From: Siderastrea radians
Lineage: Eukaryota; Cnidaria; Anthozoa; Scleractinia; Rhizangiidae
Length of the DNA: 64,000 bases
Direction of reading: 5' to 3'
NCBI GenBank assembly: GCA_964017195.1
Contig: OZ024892.1
Coordinates: forward strand, 7,655,366-7,719,365
Made by a program: the position numbers and the translations under genes. Within the stretch, counting starts at the first letter, position 1. Every line of letters starts with the position of its first letter. Under the pieces are notes generated by a model that was not told where the DNA came from, did no database searches, and saw only the letters and a program-made list of their open reading frames with translations. Below are positions 1 through 12,849 of the stretch, piece after piece.

Positions 1-374
1 GGAATCCCTTCAGGCTGAGAAACAATGGACTTTTAAGAGGTCGCACTTAGGCATTAATTAGCAGCTTGAAAGCCCTAATGGTTTCGTCGTTTTGTTGTGT
101 ATAACGATATTAGTCTTTGCGCTGTCCGTTTCTCTGGGTTTCGTTAATTGATCAGAACCGTTGTTATAAGTCAGGTAGCGTTGCGGTTAACGTTATGACC
201 GCGGAAGGTTAGTCAAGCGGAATTGCTTTAATGCTGGTTTGACGCAATTTCTAAGTGTGTTCATGGCGCCATTTCGTAAACAAGTATTTTAGATTTGTTG
301 AGTCATACCCTGCCGTAGTATGGTTGTGTTGTGGTGTTAAAGAGGATACGGAGTATAAAATTTACGACGTAACG

Positions 375-971
375 ATGAGAAATATGGAAGAGATAAGAAA
401 CCCTGCTCTTCGCAACAGGCCAACAGAGGAAAACACAAAGGAAGTACTCGAAATTATTAGGAAGCGTGCGGTGGAGGACTTGAAGAATTCGAATGTACAC
501 TTTGACGAGGCCCTTTTAAGACGAGCTTCAGTAACTCGACCAAATGAACCACTGCCGTCGATTCGGGTGGATAATGACCGTGAGGATCATATAGTCTCTC
601 GCCCGCAGAGGCGAAGTTGTCCTGCAGACTTAGATAGCAACGAAGCCGAGACAAGTCCAAGAAGATGGAGATCTTTAAGCGATGCTCCTTTGCTTGAACT
701 TAGAAATCGTTCTCCACGGGATCGCACTTTGACGTCCCCGGGAAGCGATACATCAGCTACATCAAGGCATAGAAGACCTCGGCGAATGTCAAATAATCTT
801 CCACCTCTGGAGTCGAAAAAGGAACGTTTTGAAAGACCGAATTGTATTCCCTCGATTCGCAAGAATGGCGTTGTACTGCTGCCGAACGAAGCTATTGATA
901 TAAACCATAATTACGAAAAAGAAGATGGCTTAACAGAAAATGGCACCGACCATAGTCACGATTGGACGTAA
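375..971 (+). CDS. Hypothetical basic, disordered protein (~198 aa)
   Basis: I do not recognise this protein. The frame is open from 255 (a TAA lies at 252-254), and the first ATG is at 375 in a fair context (acgATGa), giving about 198 aa up to TAA at 969-971. An alternative is that it is a downstream exon: a candidate acceptor (tattttag) ends at 292 and the frame is open from there. The protein opens with a helical, charged stretch (residues ~1-45, EVLEIIRKRAVEDL). It continues as an Arg/Ser/Pro-rich, probably disordered region with several RRxS-like phosphorylation-type motifs, and ends acidic. No membrane segment or zinc-binding pattern is visible. A regulatory or scaffold role is conceivable but not shown. 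Confidence 0.5.
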   Translation: MRNMEEIRNPALRNRPTEENTKEVLEIIRKRAVEDLKNSNVHFDEALLRRASVTRPNEPLPSIRVDNDREDHIVSRPQRRSCPADLDSNEAETSPRRWRSLSDAPLLELRNRSPRDRTLTSPGSDTSATSRHRRPRRMSNNLPPLESKKERFERPNCIPSIRKNGVVLLPNEAIDINHNYEKEDGLTENGTDHSHDWT

Positions 972-3900
972 TTTGAAATACAAGTAAAAACTTTAGTGAG
1001 TAAAGCTCGAAGTGAAGATAGTTATAAAGGCCGACAAATTTCAATGGCTCGTGAAGAGCCTTAATAGGCCAGAATGGCTAATCAAAGTCTGCGCTACAGT
1101 GTCAGTTTGCGAGCTTTTGTCTTACCAGTCTTCTGTAGAGAACCGAAATTTCAAGGAACTATCACTTTCAAGTTGTTCATTAATGCGAGCAGGCTGAGAA
1201 AAGAAAACCAAATACGTGAACATATAGTATGCCAACTGGCACTGGACAAAACAGGCAATGCATATGCTGAAAGAACTTTATTTGTACATTGTTTGCTTGA
1301 CTTACTTCAAGGTGTAAAAATGTGTACAAATTGTTAACGTATGTACATAATCAACTTATATGATCAGTTAGATACAACAATGGATAACTCTAAAAACAGC
1401 ATTTACATACTTTCATCATGAAGTACGTTCTTATTCTCGGTAAAAACTGTTCTGTTCTACTTCTAGTATAATCCATGTGGACGGCCCAGGGAGACATAAC
1501 TACTTGGAGCTGTACATCTTGCTGTGAGCTATGATGTTCTAGAAAAAGTTCTTTGTACATTGTTTATACTAGATCTCTAAGCTATCTTCAACTTACTTAT
1601 ACATGCACAATGTCGTGCATGGTTTTCGTGGCCACTTAAGATGTGACAAACTCTACATTAAATCAGGAGCAACACAAAAATAAATCTAAGGAAAAGACTT
1701 CTAGAAATTCGTTTATTTGTTGTTGTTTTTTAAAGATCGTTTTATGGCATTTTTAAAAAAATGGTCTGCACGATTCTTCAGCTGGACCGACAGAAACTCA
1801 ATCCCTGAATTCACAAGCTGCTCACTGTCGCCTTGCCGAATATCCCAATCTGGACTTTTTTGTGCTGCCAAAATGATATTCTTATCCCTCCTAAAATAAA
1901 CTTCATTTTTTGCATTGTTCCATGTTTACAAAAGTCTGTGAGGACATTTTGTTCGAAAAAAAACCTGTTTATGAACATTTCGGAATATCTGAGGCAAATA
2001 AGACTTTGGAAAAAATATTTTGTTGTAAATGAAGAATTCAGACCGAAACCTGTGACGGTCATTTTAGTGTCGTTGTAGTGGTTTCAAAAACAGAAAATTA
2101 GTAAACAATGCATATAGCATTTGCAGAAAAGAACTATTAAATGTTGCCTCCAGCGTTAATTATGCACTTGCGATATACGAGCATTCCGAGACTATACAAG
2201 ACCTTTCGAGGTTATTACAATTATTTTTGCAATAAAAATGCTACATTGTATTCTGTAAACTATTTAAACGCAAAAAAAGCATCACACCATGGATGTGCTG
2301 TCCAACAGCTTTATCATATAGCGGTCCGCACAGTATATTTCATCCACTGGTCTGAAGCTAAAACTCACGGCTGGGAACTGATTCACTGAAATGGCTTTCT
2401 GACATAATTTTAGTTCTTAAGTTCTTGAGTAACCTGTTTTTTTTTACTACTTTCAGCATCCTCGATTCTTACCAAAAAATGCAAAATGTTTCTATTTGGT
2501 TCTGTTTAATAGTTACACATTTTTCTTTACCTACTAACAATCGAGGAACCGATTGTTTATTGAATTGCGTGCCTGCAGGACACGTTACACCAGAATGACA
2601 GGAAGTTACTTTCAGCAGGTGGGTGGGTGTTTACAATTTTCTTCGTTTTTACAAGTTTCTCTGTTAAAGAGTGTTTTTAATAGTCTCAGTAATTATACAC
2701 ATAACAACACAACTGTAAACATAAGTCCTTTACCAGTAACGGATGACGAGTCACCAAGACTCTGAAGAGTCTACTTGACGCAGTTGTTGTAGCATCCGAC
2801 ATCACATGAAGGTATTGTCGAATGCTATAGCAACGGCGCCGTTGAGCACTATCAATCTCTTTTCTTTTTATCCATGTTCGTGACAAACTAAATTGTTTAC
2901 TTCATTTAGGTAACGAAATGCTGCTTGCAAAGCACACATTACATTGACACTACAAAAGATGTTGAATGACACCCAGTATGCAAATTACAGCTCTTAGCTA
3001 CAAAAACAAAATGGCTATTTTCTCGAGTGGCACTCAAGTCGTTAGTAGCTACCTATTTAGTAATTGACGTCATTGACGGCATATCCTGAAAAACATCCAT
3101 TTTTTCTTTGTGTTACTTTTCCGTCTCTTCTGCGGGTGGACACCGTTTGTTTATGCGTTTCTATGACGAATTATTTATAACCTCGCTTCACCACATTTCA
3201 GTGAGCACAACCGACTGTGTAAAATTCGTGGGCACATATTTCCTCCCTCAGTCCCTTCAGTGCCAGCCAAAATAATAAACAAAAATTAATTTTTGACGGA
3301 AGATGTTTATATATACTTATCAATAAAGGAAGAAGAGAGATCCAATAGATGAACATATTACGTATGTAATTTCGTGTCGTGATTTTTTTTCTTTTTAGTG
3401 GTGTCAGTTTTAGAGGGTTGTTTTTCTTAATTTAAGAGAGAGGAAATAAGGAATTGAAACCATAGAACGAGACCGGCGTACATGTTCGTTTTAGAGATGT
3501 CCGTTGCGTGAGACTCGTCTCTTGTTCTTTTTCCTTTGACTATCATCAACGTAATGGATCACTTACGACAGAGAAATACCAGTTTGTTCTCCGCAGCTGC
3601 TTTCGATGTCTTGTTTTTATTTTTTAAATTTTTTTTCTAACTTGCTGTTAAATTATTTTTGCAATCGACTGAAATGGGAGTCATAATTTCCGATAATCAC
3701 GAACTTACGCATTTATAAATCGAAAGCTGCAAATAGGAAATTCAACTAGCCCATGAGCAGATGAGGAAATTTTATGGAAATTATATTACCTTTGCAGCCC
3801 ATGAGCGCACCAACATCATGTGTTATTTTCTTGACGTAATTGCGGTGGTTGAAGTGTAATTGGTAACGACGACAATTCAATAAATGGTATAGCAACAGGA

Positions 3901-4300
3901 TGCCTGACAAGTCCAAAAAATCCATTCAAATTTATGGTACGGTAACAAAAACTAAAAATTAACGTTTTTTTTTAGATGAATATACCTTGCCCTAGCTTTG
4001 TATCAATAACTTCCAGTTGTGTGTTGAACTTATGTTTTTCTTCTTAGATAAAAAAAAATGGAAGAAAATTTTAGTTATTATGGAACTCTCAAACTAATAT
4101 TTGATGAGTAACTCACGTTAAAACTCCAACACCTGAAATACGGCCAAAATATGCCTAAAAATACCACCTTACTGCAAGTGCTCGATTGCATGGCACCTCA
4201 CGCAACGTTAATCAACTCATTACTTCACCGATATAGGATTTTCATAGAGCTTAAGTGGATCTACGAGACTTGCCACACGAGCCCACGAAATTTTTCAACA
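972..4300. other. Long non-coding interval
   Basis: I see no supported gene here. Short open frames are interrupted and lack coding character. Possible poly(A) signals AATAAA lie at 1679-1684 and 2231-2236 and could end the transcript of the gene at 375-971. The rest is AT-rich, unstructured sequence, probably 3' UTR followed by intergenic DNA. Confidence 0.4.
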
Positions 4301-4304
4301 TAAT

Positions 4305-4472
4305 TTTCAACCGTTTAATTGTGATAATGAAGAAAAACGATGGTAAATGTTAAGCTCGGAAAGAAATAAGAAAGATGGAATATTCAGTTTGTCACGAGCG
4401 TGGAACTCAGATTTTTTCTTTGTCCCACGCTCGCGACAAACTGAATATTCCATCTTTCTTTTTTCAACCGTT
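4305..4472. repeat. Foldback hairpin element between 11-bp direct repeats
   Basis: The arms at 4368-4403 and 4425-4460 are near-perfect reverse complements (~36 bp, a few mismatches) with a ~21-bp loop. The direct repeat tttcaaccgtt occurs at 4305-4315 and 4462-4472 and brackets a 146-bp segment that contains the hairpin. This fits a tiny foldback element with a target-site duplication, though the left direct repeat lies some 50 bp outside the arm. Confidence 0.55.
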
Positions 4473-5509
4473 ATTAAGGAGGTCGAACTCATAAATTATC
4501 ATAAATTAGGCGTCGAAGAATACTAATTTCAAGGACATGTGACGTTAAATGTTCTAAACATGCAGGAATGAGTAGACTTAAGTCGAACCTTGTTCCAGGT
4601 TCTAAAATCAAGAAAAGTCTTCAAACGTATGTAAAAAAGTCGTAAACAAAATTCGTTTCATTGCACTTGAAGACACCACACGCTATCTAATTGTCGTGTC
4701 TTCAAACACGTGTGGATGGACATAATATTAATTAGGTAAGAGAAAATGCAAGAGTCCAGTATCGATAATCTGTTACGAAAAACAATTAGTTTTAAGACGT
4801 CATCCAAACAACGGAGCCAGCAAAATGTCATAAATTAAGGCAGATTTAAGGCCGAATTAAGACTTAATGATGTCATGGAGATGTCAGTCATTTTAAACTT
4901 CTTGAAAACCGCATAGAAGAGCTCCGCCTTCATGTTTATGCTTTTAAACTTAAGAGTTTTGCCTTACAGGTCGAAATGTTTTCATGTGTTATGACTTAAG
5001 GTAAGCAAAGCTATATGTCGCCTTGAAACCAGTAATTCTACCGATAAAAAATAACTTTATTTTCTATGTGCTATTGAATTTTCTTATCTACTTCCATTCT
5101 TGATAAAAAGCCGCAGTTTCGTGATCTGGCTACGAGCTAAACAATGGAGAATTAAGATTTGTGACTCAAACAAATCGTTGGCTTGTATCAATTTAGATCG
5201 TAAAAACAAAGGTAGAACATGAAGGAAACAAAGTGTTCATATTTTTGAGTGAGCACAAAGAACACAGTTCTGATTATCGTTCTATGAAGGACTTTTTAAA
5301 ACCGCTGACACAATCTGCTATTGCCACTCACGGGAGAGGATGGTATGCCTGTGTTCGATCTAAAATAATAACGAAAATTGTGTGACGATCAGTATAATAT
5401 TGACCGGGGCTATAATGGTAACTTGAAACATCGCCTTGTCCTTTTTAGAGTTAAAATTAGGTTTCTGTCATACATTTGTAATATAACGTCCTGACTGTTG
5501 ATGCTGCCT
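4473..5509. other. Non-coding interval
   Basis: No gene or clear repeat was recognised; all frames are closed by frequent stops. Confidence 0.4.
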
Positions 5510-5850
5510 TTCAAGTCCGCGGATGAAGAACTACAAGTGTGTAAATGAAAGCTTCTGAGGACTACCTCCCTGGGGTTGTTATGCGGAACAAGGTTATATT
5601 ACCTTTTATGACGATGGATGAAGAACGAAGCGTGGCTATTTAAGTGAAAGCTTTTGATCCAAACTTTCCTGAGTTGTTGTTTATTAGGTGACACAAGGTG
5701 ACACCACCTTTAAAGTTCGGTGATGAAGATCTCAAGTGAAACCATTTAAATGAAAGCCATTGAGCAGTACTTGCCTGTGGTGCTTTTTATTACGCTGTGC
5801 TGACAAGGTGATCCTAGCTTTTGATTCCGTGAATGAAAATTAAAATCGTA
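5510..5850. repeat. Degenerate tandem repeat, ~100-115 bp unit
   Basis: About four diverged units follow one another. Each carries GATGAAGA or a variant (near 5523, 5619, 5732 and 5832), then TGAAAGC some 25-35 bp later, then a segment like cctg.ggttgtt and caaggt. Spacing varies from about 96 to 113 bp, so this is an old tandem array. Confidence 0.55.
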
Positions 5851-6697
5851 AATTGTTATTGTTCAGTGAAAATTTCACGCAGTAAAGAGTATATGCGGAA
5901 AAATATATTCTGAGTCCTCTTTTTCTCTGATTTGCAATTGGAGTAATATTTGCCAGCGGTTATGTTATGAACGGGCAAAGCTCCAGGAAACTGAAGCACC
6001 TTGGAAATAATATTCATTAGTATCAATTAAACCATGTTTATTTTCGTATTTTGATCGTACTCGAAATTTCAACAAGTTTTCGCCAAGGACAGTGCTTCTT
6101 ACAGTTCAAATGCATACATTTTAGGACTGCCTGGTTAATTTTGATCGCAAGGAAAAATCTCTCTGATTCTACTTACAATATTTAACAGAAACGTTTGAAA
6201 TGAAAACAACTCGAGCTCCCCCTTTGAGAGTAAACATTGGTAGTGAAACCATGGTAAAATCGGGAAAACAAAACCAATATATTTTTTCTAATTTTGCACT
6301 CACTACTTATGATTCAAATGAGATATATTATGTCGCGAAAAAGTGATTTAATGAATCCTGAAAACCTAATAGTGATCATTGAAAAGTGATCGCTGGCTTT
6401 TTCTCTCCCTTTTTTTCTGTTTAAACTGATCGTGCTTTCGATAAATCGAACGAAGAACAGGAAACAGTGTAATAATTATTCAGCTTTATCGTACAAATCT
6501 AGCATCAGCTAGATTAATTTCAATGAAAATATGAACTTTCTTGATGTTGACATATATTTGTTCACCTTGACACTGAAGAGAACACAGGCGTTTCTAAGTT
6601 ACTGATTTTGTTAGCAAAGCATTTTAACGAGCGCAAATCTTTCCTGTTTGATATCTGAAGAATTAGTGTCCTAGTCATTGCCAAAGAAGACAACAAG
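5851..6697 (+). other. Non-coding; 5' flank of the two-exon gene
   Basis: This AT-rich interval precedes the ATG at 6698 and probably holds the 5' UTR and promoter of that gene. I could not place a TATA box or start site with confidence. Confidence 0.3.
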
Positions 6698-9600
6698 ATG
6701 AGAAAAGGTAAGAAAGCTTATTGACAGTTGCCTTTACATCAACACAGGCTTTAATTTTTGCTTGCTTTTTGTCAGAAATTAGTATTGAGGTGCCACTTTA
6801 ATCAGTAGTTATGATGGTTTTATTTAGCCTTTTTTTCTGATTTTGCGGCCCCTTCTTACCGATGACAGATGTTCGCTACCAAAGCTCTCGTTGAGAATAT
6901 TAATAAATGAAAGCAAATGAAAATCAAGAAATAGACCGTCGAAGTTTTATAGCCTGCAAACATCACAAATGCTATAATTTGAGTTGTTCAGTGCCCGTAG
7001 TGGAGTCTTATTTGACTGCGTGTTTTCCAATGCAGGCGGATATGTTTCCGCCATTTATTATCTCGTATGCACGAAAAAGCTAAAAGATCTTTTCTCAATG
7101 TCCTGACGCAAATTGTCTCAACTTATCGCCACCTTAATTGTCGCTTTATTTTCAGGAGTGCGGAAAACTGATCCTGGTTTTTTCAAACGTGATTTGCCTC
7201 GACGATTCGCTCGGTCATGATTCAAACAACAGCAGCCATGAAATCGGCCGAAATTTCACTTGCAGTTGGTGCAACAGTTGAAATTACTATATATTCATAA
7301 AACAAAGTATTTTCATTTTTATTTCATTTGAATTTTGAAAGTTCGATCGACTTGTTCTTGTTGACTCTTTTGATGGAAGTATGAGCAAATTATGGCTGGC
7401 GAATCGTAATTGAAAACTGGTTCAGTCTCTGCACATAACACTGATTTTAAAACGCCCATACAGCCGGCTCTGTAAAGTTTAAAATGATGTGTAAATCAAT
7501 CTGAATTTTAATTCGTAAAAGACCTTAGCTCAGCGTGGTTTTCATTACAAACGAAATAAAAACATTTCCATCGCTTTAAATAAGCCCAGCGGTGGTGTAG
7601 CTATTAGTTAAATTCAAACTTGTAATCGATAGGCTCTTGTCAGACAGATTCAACATTTAAGTTTAATTTCGGAAAGGTAAACGCGTGTGGCCATCCTTTT
7701 GAATGATGTTAAATGATTCTAAAGGACGTGTTATGTTGTTCAATGATGTGGAGTTGAACAAATCAAACTTTCATTATTTTATATTGCCATTAAACATTCT
7801 TACAACAAGGTTGTATTCAACAGTATTGGATGATGTCGAATGCGTTTGACCAAGATGACGGCACCTTTGCCGTTTGCAACTCTGCATCTTTAAAGGCAAA
7901 TTAAGATCGAGTTATAAAGGCAATGGTTTTCTGTTAATAATAAAACATGTTTTAAATCTGGAGTCCGTAAAGCGCTAGGCATTGATCATGGGCTAAACTT
8001 GTGACGCTTGCGTTGTTCCCGCGCGGGAACGCAGTAGGCTCATTGGTATTTTTCGTGCAAATGACGTCACTTAAAGCTCCCGCAAGCGAGGAAACGAGGA
8101 AACGTTGTTGCGGAAACAATGTTCCCGGGTTGTGTTATTAAAGGCATAAACGTTCTAACGGTAACTTATACTTAATATGTATGCCGGACTCTGAGAAAAG
8201 TTTGCGCCTGCGCAATTTGGGAAATGCTGCCCGCATGACCTTGGAATCTAGGTAGTCAATATTGTACTCCTTTACGAACAAAACGGGCAAACATTTGTTG
8301 GGAAAACAAAATGTGTTTCTGAAAAAAAAATTAGAAACATGTGTTTGTTTCTCCCAAGCAAAACATGTGTCAGAAACAAATGTTTGGCGTGTGCGCAAAT
8401 AGACCCTTTGCATGACTTGGTCACATGGTACAAAATTCGCCAAGCTGGATGGCAAATGGTGCAGTGGGACATAAAATAAAGAGATGACAGCCATTCACAT
8501 GTTAATTCCGTTTTTTTTCGATGTCCCACTGCGTTATTTGCCATCCAGCATGGCGGATTTTGTACCACGTGACCACGTCGTGCAAAGGGCCTATTAAAGT
8601 GAAGCAATGTTTCTGCAACAATGTATCCTCGTTTGCAGGGGCCTTTACGCCAAGAGTTTATTTTTTGAGAAATTTTGCGTTGGTTTCTGGTGTTAAAAAA
8701 GAATGCAATAAAAAAACAAAACAAAAACAAAAACAAACACAAGGTTAAAAAGCCAGGAGGCCCCGAAGTGAATTGTGTTACCAGAAAATAGCACAAAAAT
8801 GCTTGTCTATTCTGTCTGGAATTTTATACTGAAACAATGAACTGACAGATAAATATGGTCTACTTGCAGCAAAAACTTTTAGAAATTAATGCAAAAAGTT
8901 TTAGGTATTAATGCAAACGTTAGTAAGTGTTAGTACTACCCCGCCCCCCCCCCCCCCAGCCCTATGGTATCTTTTAAGTATTTCAGTTTTGTCATTGTGT
9001 TTCTTGCACTGTTTCCTCCAGACTGTTTTCTACTAAAGACTGAACCACACTGATGCAATTAGCTCATTATACACTACCATTATTTTTCTTGATTCCAGGA
9101 ACAATAGAGATGAGGTTCTCTTCCTCTAACGAGGTAACTAATAAGAGCAGTAGGTATAATACTTCCTCATTTCACACTGACGTGGAGTGGCTGGAAAATC
9201 CTTTCCGAAATCTTCAGCCTAAAATATATTTCAGACAGAGAAACGCGTCCAGCAAAATGATCATTGATGAACACAAAAAATTGAAAACGGATCTGACGTC
9301 ATTCCGGGAGACTAATCACCAAGCCACTGTGAGGCTTCCGAATTCATCTTCGCCTATAAGGACAAATGATAACTTCACTTCAGGATTGGGAACAAGGGGG
9401 AAAATATTACAGAAGCGTTCAAAAGGAGATGGACTGTATGATGTCGTGGGGAAGTTTAACAGAAGAACGTACTCGAATGGTCAAGACAAGATAGTGTACA
9501 TCATGAACCAAAGAAATATTTCCTTATCTAGGGACAACGCATCTGAAGGAACGGATATCCAATTTCCTTTGATTTTAACGCCAAGAAAACACAGCAGAGA

Positions 9601-10081
9601 AAGCAGTGAGTCCGAAAACTCGAGTTTTATACCTTCGTGTGGAAGTCGCCAAGACGTCTTGCCACGGATAAGGTACGGGAGTTTTGTTTCAATGACATAC
9701 CAGGAAGAGAAGAAAAACGGAAGAAGAGGACGCAAAAAACTTCGAGACTCTCAAGTGACAAGTTGTGGACCAAAGAATCAATCAAGCTTAAATGCAACTT
9801 CTGCGTACCTTCCCTGTGCAACAACGAGAGACCTTCATCAAACTGAAAACCACATCACCCTTCAGCAAACGTATACGAGTGTTGCGTACGATAAAAGACC
9901 GAAATTTAAGACTGATGAAAGGACAACAAAGGATATCAAAGACGAAATTGACGACGTAAATGTCAGGAAAAATACAGACAATGCAAACTCGTGTAAGAAT
10001 CGCATTGAGTCTAATTTTCATGGCACGAACAGTGATATTATGATTTTAAAGGCTAAACTTCATCGGTCATCTTTTATTTAA
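6698..10081 (+). CDS. Hypothetical Ser/Lys/Arg-rich protein, two coding exons
   Basis: Exon 1 is 6698-6707 (ATGAGAAAAG) followed by a strong donor GTAAG. Exon 2 is 9099-10081, preceded by a pyrimidine-rich acceptor (cttgattccag). Joining them gives an in-frame start MRKGTIEMRF and about 330 aa ending at TAA 10079-10081. If the short exon is wrong, translation could begin at the ATG within exon 2 near 9111. The protein is rich in Ser, Thr, Asn, Lys and Arg. It has a lysine/arginine cluster (EEKKNGRRGRKKLRD) that could act as a nuclear localisation signal, and an acidic-basic tail. No signal peptide, membrane helix or known domain is visible, and I do not recognise the family. The 2.4-kb intron contains a foldback element at 8076-8650. 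Confidence 0.6.
8076..8650. mobile_element. Foldback (MITE-like) DNA element within an intron
   Basis: Two nested pairs of inverted segments are visible. The inner arms at ~8400-8469 and ~8523-8592 are about 85% complementary over 70 bp. The outer arms at ~8085-8130 and ~8600-8640 share AACGAGGAWACRTTGTTGC. The left half also carries internal repeats of cAAACATTTGTT and AAACATGTGT. The open frames here are by-products of the palindrome. Exact ends and target duplication are unclear. Confidence 0.65.
8651..9098. other. Intron sequence with a poly-C tract
   Basis: Intron DNA of the 6698-10081 gene. It holds an A-rich stretch near 8700-8740 and a run of about 14 C residues near 8944-8957, and ends in the acceptor at 9097-9098. 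Confidence 0.4.
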
Positions 10082-11344
10082 CCTTAACATCCCCAAGAAG
10101 ACAGATTACTGATACCTTGTTAATATCTCTATAAATTACCAATTACATAATATTCAGTTGACGAATTCATTTAAGAGTAAGTAAAAAACCGCCATCGACT
10201 AACTAAAAACCTTAAAATCTCCTGACAAATTCTTTTTAACGACCCTTGCAGCGGTAGACGTTTTCAAGGCGTGTCTGAAAACGAGGCCTGACAAAAGACG
10301 TTTTGACCTCCCCTGGCAAGGACGAATGATTCCTCTATGAACTAATGTTAAATGTCCGTATTGTTTACGAAGGAGTACAGTTTTAACTGCTCAAAACAAG
10401 TTGCTAAGGACCTGGGAAGGACAACAGGGAATTTCATGTTGACCAAATTAGCATGTATTTTGATCAAATTAGACTAGTTTCGAGTTCACGCACTTTTGCA
10501 GGGTTAGTCTTGATTTGATGTAAAATATTTACAAATACTCGTAAGAAAATCAACTATTCACAGCTTTATGTATTGTTTTATGTTAGGCTTGAACACTTTC
10601 CTTCTGGTATTTGTGCAATCCTAAAGTTTTATTTTACACGTACGCTAAGTTAAACTGTAGCCTCAGTTTACCCTTCTCAGGTCCCTTGAGGGTGAATTCA
10701 AGGGTTTGGCAGTATTTGATATTTTGGATGGTTTATGTCCTCGTAACCGTATATACGAACCCTAGTTCAGATCAAAAGATGTGACCCCTTTTTCGTATTT
10801 CACACCTAACACCTAAGAGTCTAAAAATAGCTTCTAGGCTGCAAACATCTAGACCCTGTTTTAAAATATAGGCCAAAAATATTATGTACTCTATTTCAGA
10901 CCAAAATCTATACTCTAAACCTTTTTTTCATTCCAGTAAGCGAAATACCAGGTAATTGTTAAACGGATTGTATTTTATCTGTCAACTGACTGATTTCTGG
11001 GGAGTGGGAGACTTCTTTAAAGGGACCGCTTTGCCAGCTATATTTAAGTGACTCTTTTAAAAAGCTAAAAGTTATATTTACATTAATGAAAAGATATTAA
11101 AAAATAATGGTCCAGTTTTGTTCAGACTATACTAATGCAGTAAAACTATTGATAAGTGTGTTTGGCTATAAGTACCGTGGTTGTGTCGTGCAAAATCGTT
11201 AAATATATTATGGTTTGCGCTCCTTTCGAAACCTCAGTTGGTATCTTTCTCTTGGTGTTCTTGGAACATTTTGTTCCCAAGCCCCCCTCCCCCCGGGACC
11301 CAAGCGAAGGTGCTTATGATTTTAGTACTGAGTTTTGACAAAAC
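10082..11344. other. Non-coding interval with a diverged interspersed repeat
   Basis: No gene is visible. Segment ~10735-10935 resembles the TTTCAGACCAAAA repeat found at 12100, 12715 and 32400-32840. The remainder is unstructured AT-rich sequence. Confidence 0.35.
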
Positions 11345-11348
11345 TTAA

Positions 11349-11749
11349 GGACGGTGCCTCCCGTTGTTACTGCGCGTACGTTCTGCGTATCTCGGGCTAT
11401 TCGGGTTTCTTAAGGAATTTGCCCCCTAATACAACAATATTTTTGCGCAGTTTAAGACTATGTGGAAAAAGCAGATCTTAGCAAGGGCCATCGGAATCCA
11501 AATAGAAAATTGGCGGTAACCACGCATTTTTCAGAGATAATTGAGCTTAAATTTGGAAAGAAATCGTCATACATATTCTTTGTATTTAAACGCTTTTTTT
11601 AGAATTATGGTTGCTTAATTATCTCTGAAAAATGCGTGGTTACCCCGGCACATTTTTCTCTTTGGATTCCAATGACCCTTGCTAAGATTTACTTTTTCCC
11701 CATAGTCAAAACCTTTGCAAAAATACAGCTCTATTAGGAGGCACCGTCC
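11349..11749. mobile_element. TTAA-flanked MITE (401 bp)
   Basis: Termini GGACGGTGCCTCC and its exact complement sit between TTAA at 11345-11348 and TTAA at 11750-11753. Longer subterminal arms (~11480-11545 and ~11610-11695) also pair, including AACCACGCATTTTTCAGAGA. TTAA target duplications are typical of piggyBac and Kolobok elements, so this is probably a non-autonomous relative; no transposase is encoded. Confidence 0.8.
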
Positions 11750-11800
11750 TTAAGCAAGGCCCGTGACAAAGCTCTTTTAGCGCCATTAATGGTGGGTCAG

Positions 11801-12163
11801 CGAAAAAAATCGTTGACATGTGCTCACGTTGTGCTGATAAAACCCAGAATTTGGGTTTGTATTGTTTGTATTGAAATGTAAAATGCACGAGCCAACGTTT
11901 TACTAATCCAATCAACTTTTTAGAGATGTTCTGCAACATGTGCTGCAACATTCATAGGCCCTTGCTTCCCGCCGCCTTAACGCTTTGTCTTTTTTCTCTT
12001 TGTCTTTCTTTCTTTTTTTTTTTGGGGGGGGGGGGGGGCGTCTATTGCACGGCATATCCCCGTAAGACCCTCTATCTACTTCAGGGCAAAGCGTACAAAA
12101 TATATTCTCTATTTCAGACCGAAACATGCTCTAAAAAGTAGAGGTTTGGGTAACACATACTTG
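11801..12163. repeat. Direct repeat, copy 1 (paired with 12423-12768)
   Basis: This ~360-bp segment recurs about 620 bp downstream. It shares TGCACGAGCCAACGTTTTAC, a CTTTGT/TTTTTTT tract, GGCATATCCCC, a variant of TATTTCAGACC, and GTAGAGGYTTGGGTAACACA. Copy 1 has a G-run (~12025-12038). Local duplication of an interspersed repeat is the likely origin. Confidence 0.75.
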
Positions 12164-12422
12164 ATCACTTAAAAGATGAACTGTCTTCATGTTCAAACAA
12201 GTTCTCCCAACTATCAAACAACAAAATGTTTGGAGACCAGTAGTAGAATTTGTATCATGATGCCCTTTAAGCAACCACGACGGCAAAGCCAAGGAAAAGG
12301 TGTTTCAAAAAACAAATACACGTCATTTCAAACTACTCTGCGATTTTTTTCAAATCTTGTCCAATGTGGCCGAACAATCCAGGAGCTGTATTTGTTGAAA
12401 CGCTCGCATTCACTAGTAGAGA

Positions 12423-12768
12423 AATAAAAAATCGCTGACATCTGTTCACGTGGTGCTGATAAAAGCCAGAATTTGGTCAATTCACATTGTGGTTTTGCAC
12501 AAGACCGCAAGGAAATGTATTGAAATGTAAAATGCACGAGCCAACGTTTTACTAATCTAATCAACTTTTTAGATAGGCCCTTGCTTGCCGTCACCTTAAA
12601 GCCTTGTGTTTTTTCTGTTTCTCTCTCTCTCTTTTTTTTTTGTGCCGTTTATTGCATGGCATATCCCCATAAGACACTATCTATTTCAGGGCAACGCGCA
12701 CAAAATATATCCTCTATTTCAGACCAAAACATGCTCTATCAAGTAGAGGCTTGGGTAACACATACTTG
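12423..12768. repeat. Direct repeat, copy 2 (paired with 11801-12163)
   Basis: Same element as the upstream copy, in the same orientation. It has a ~35-bp insertion near 12480-12515 and no G-run. Confidence 0.75.
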
Positions 12769-12849
12769 TGTAGCTTATATAGGGAAGCAACCCCTCCCTC
12801 CTCTGGGAACTCACTCTAATTAATCACTTTTTTGTGTGCACTCATAAAA

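Noticed and set aside
8272..8796. 174-codon minus-strand frame
   Set aside because: It runs through the inverted repeats and A-rich tract of a foldback element and shows no conserved motif.
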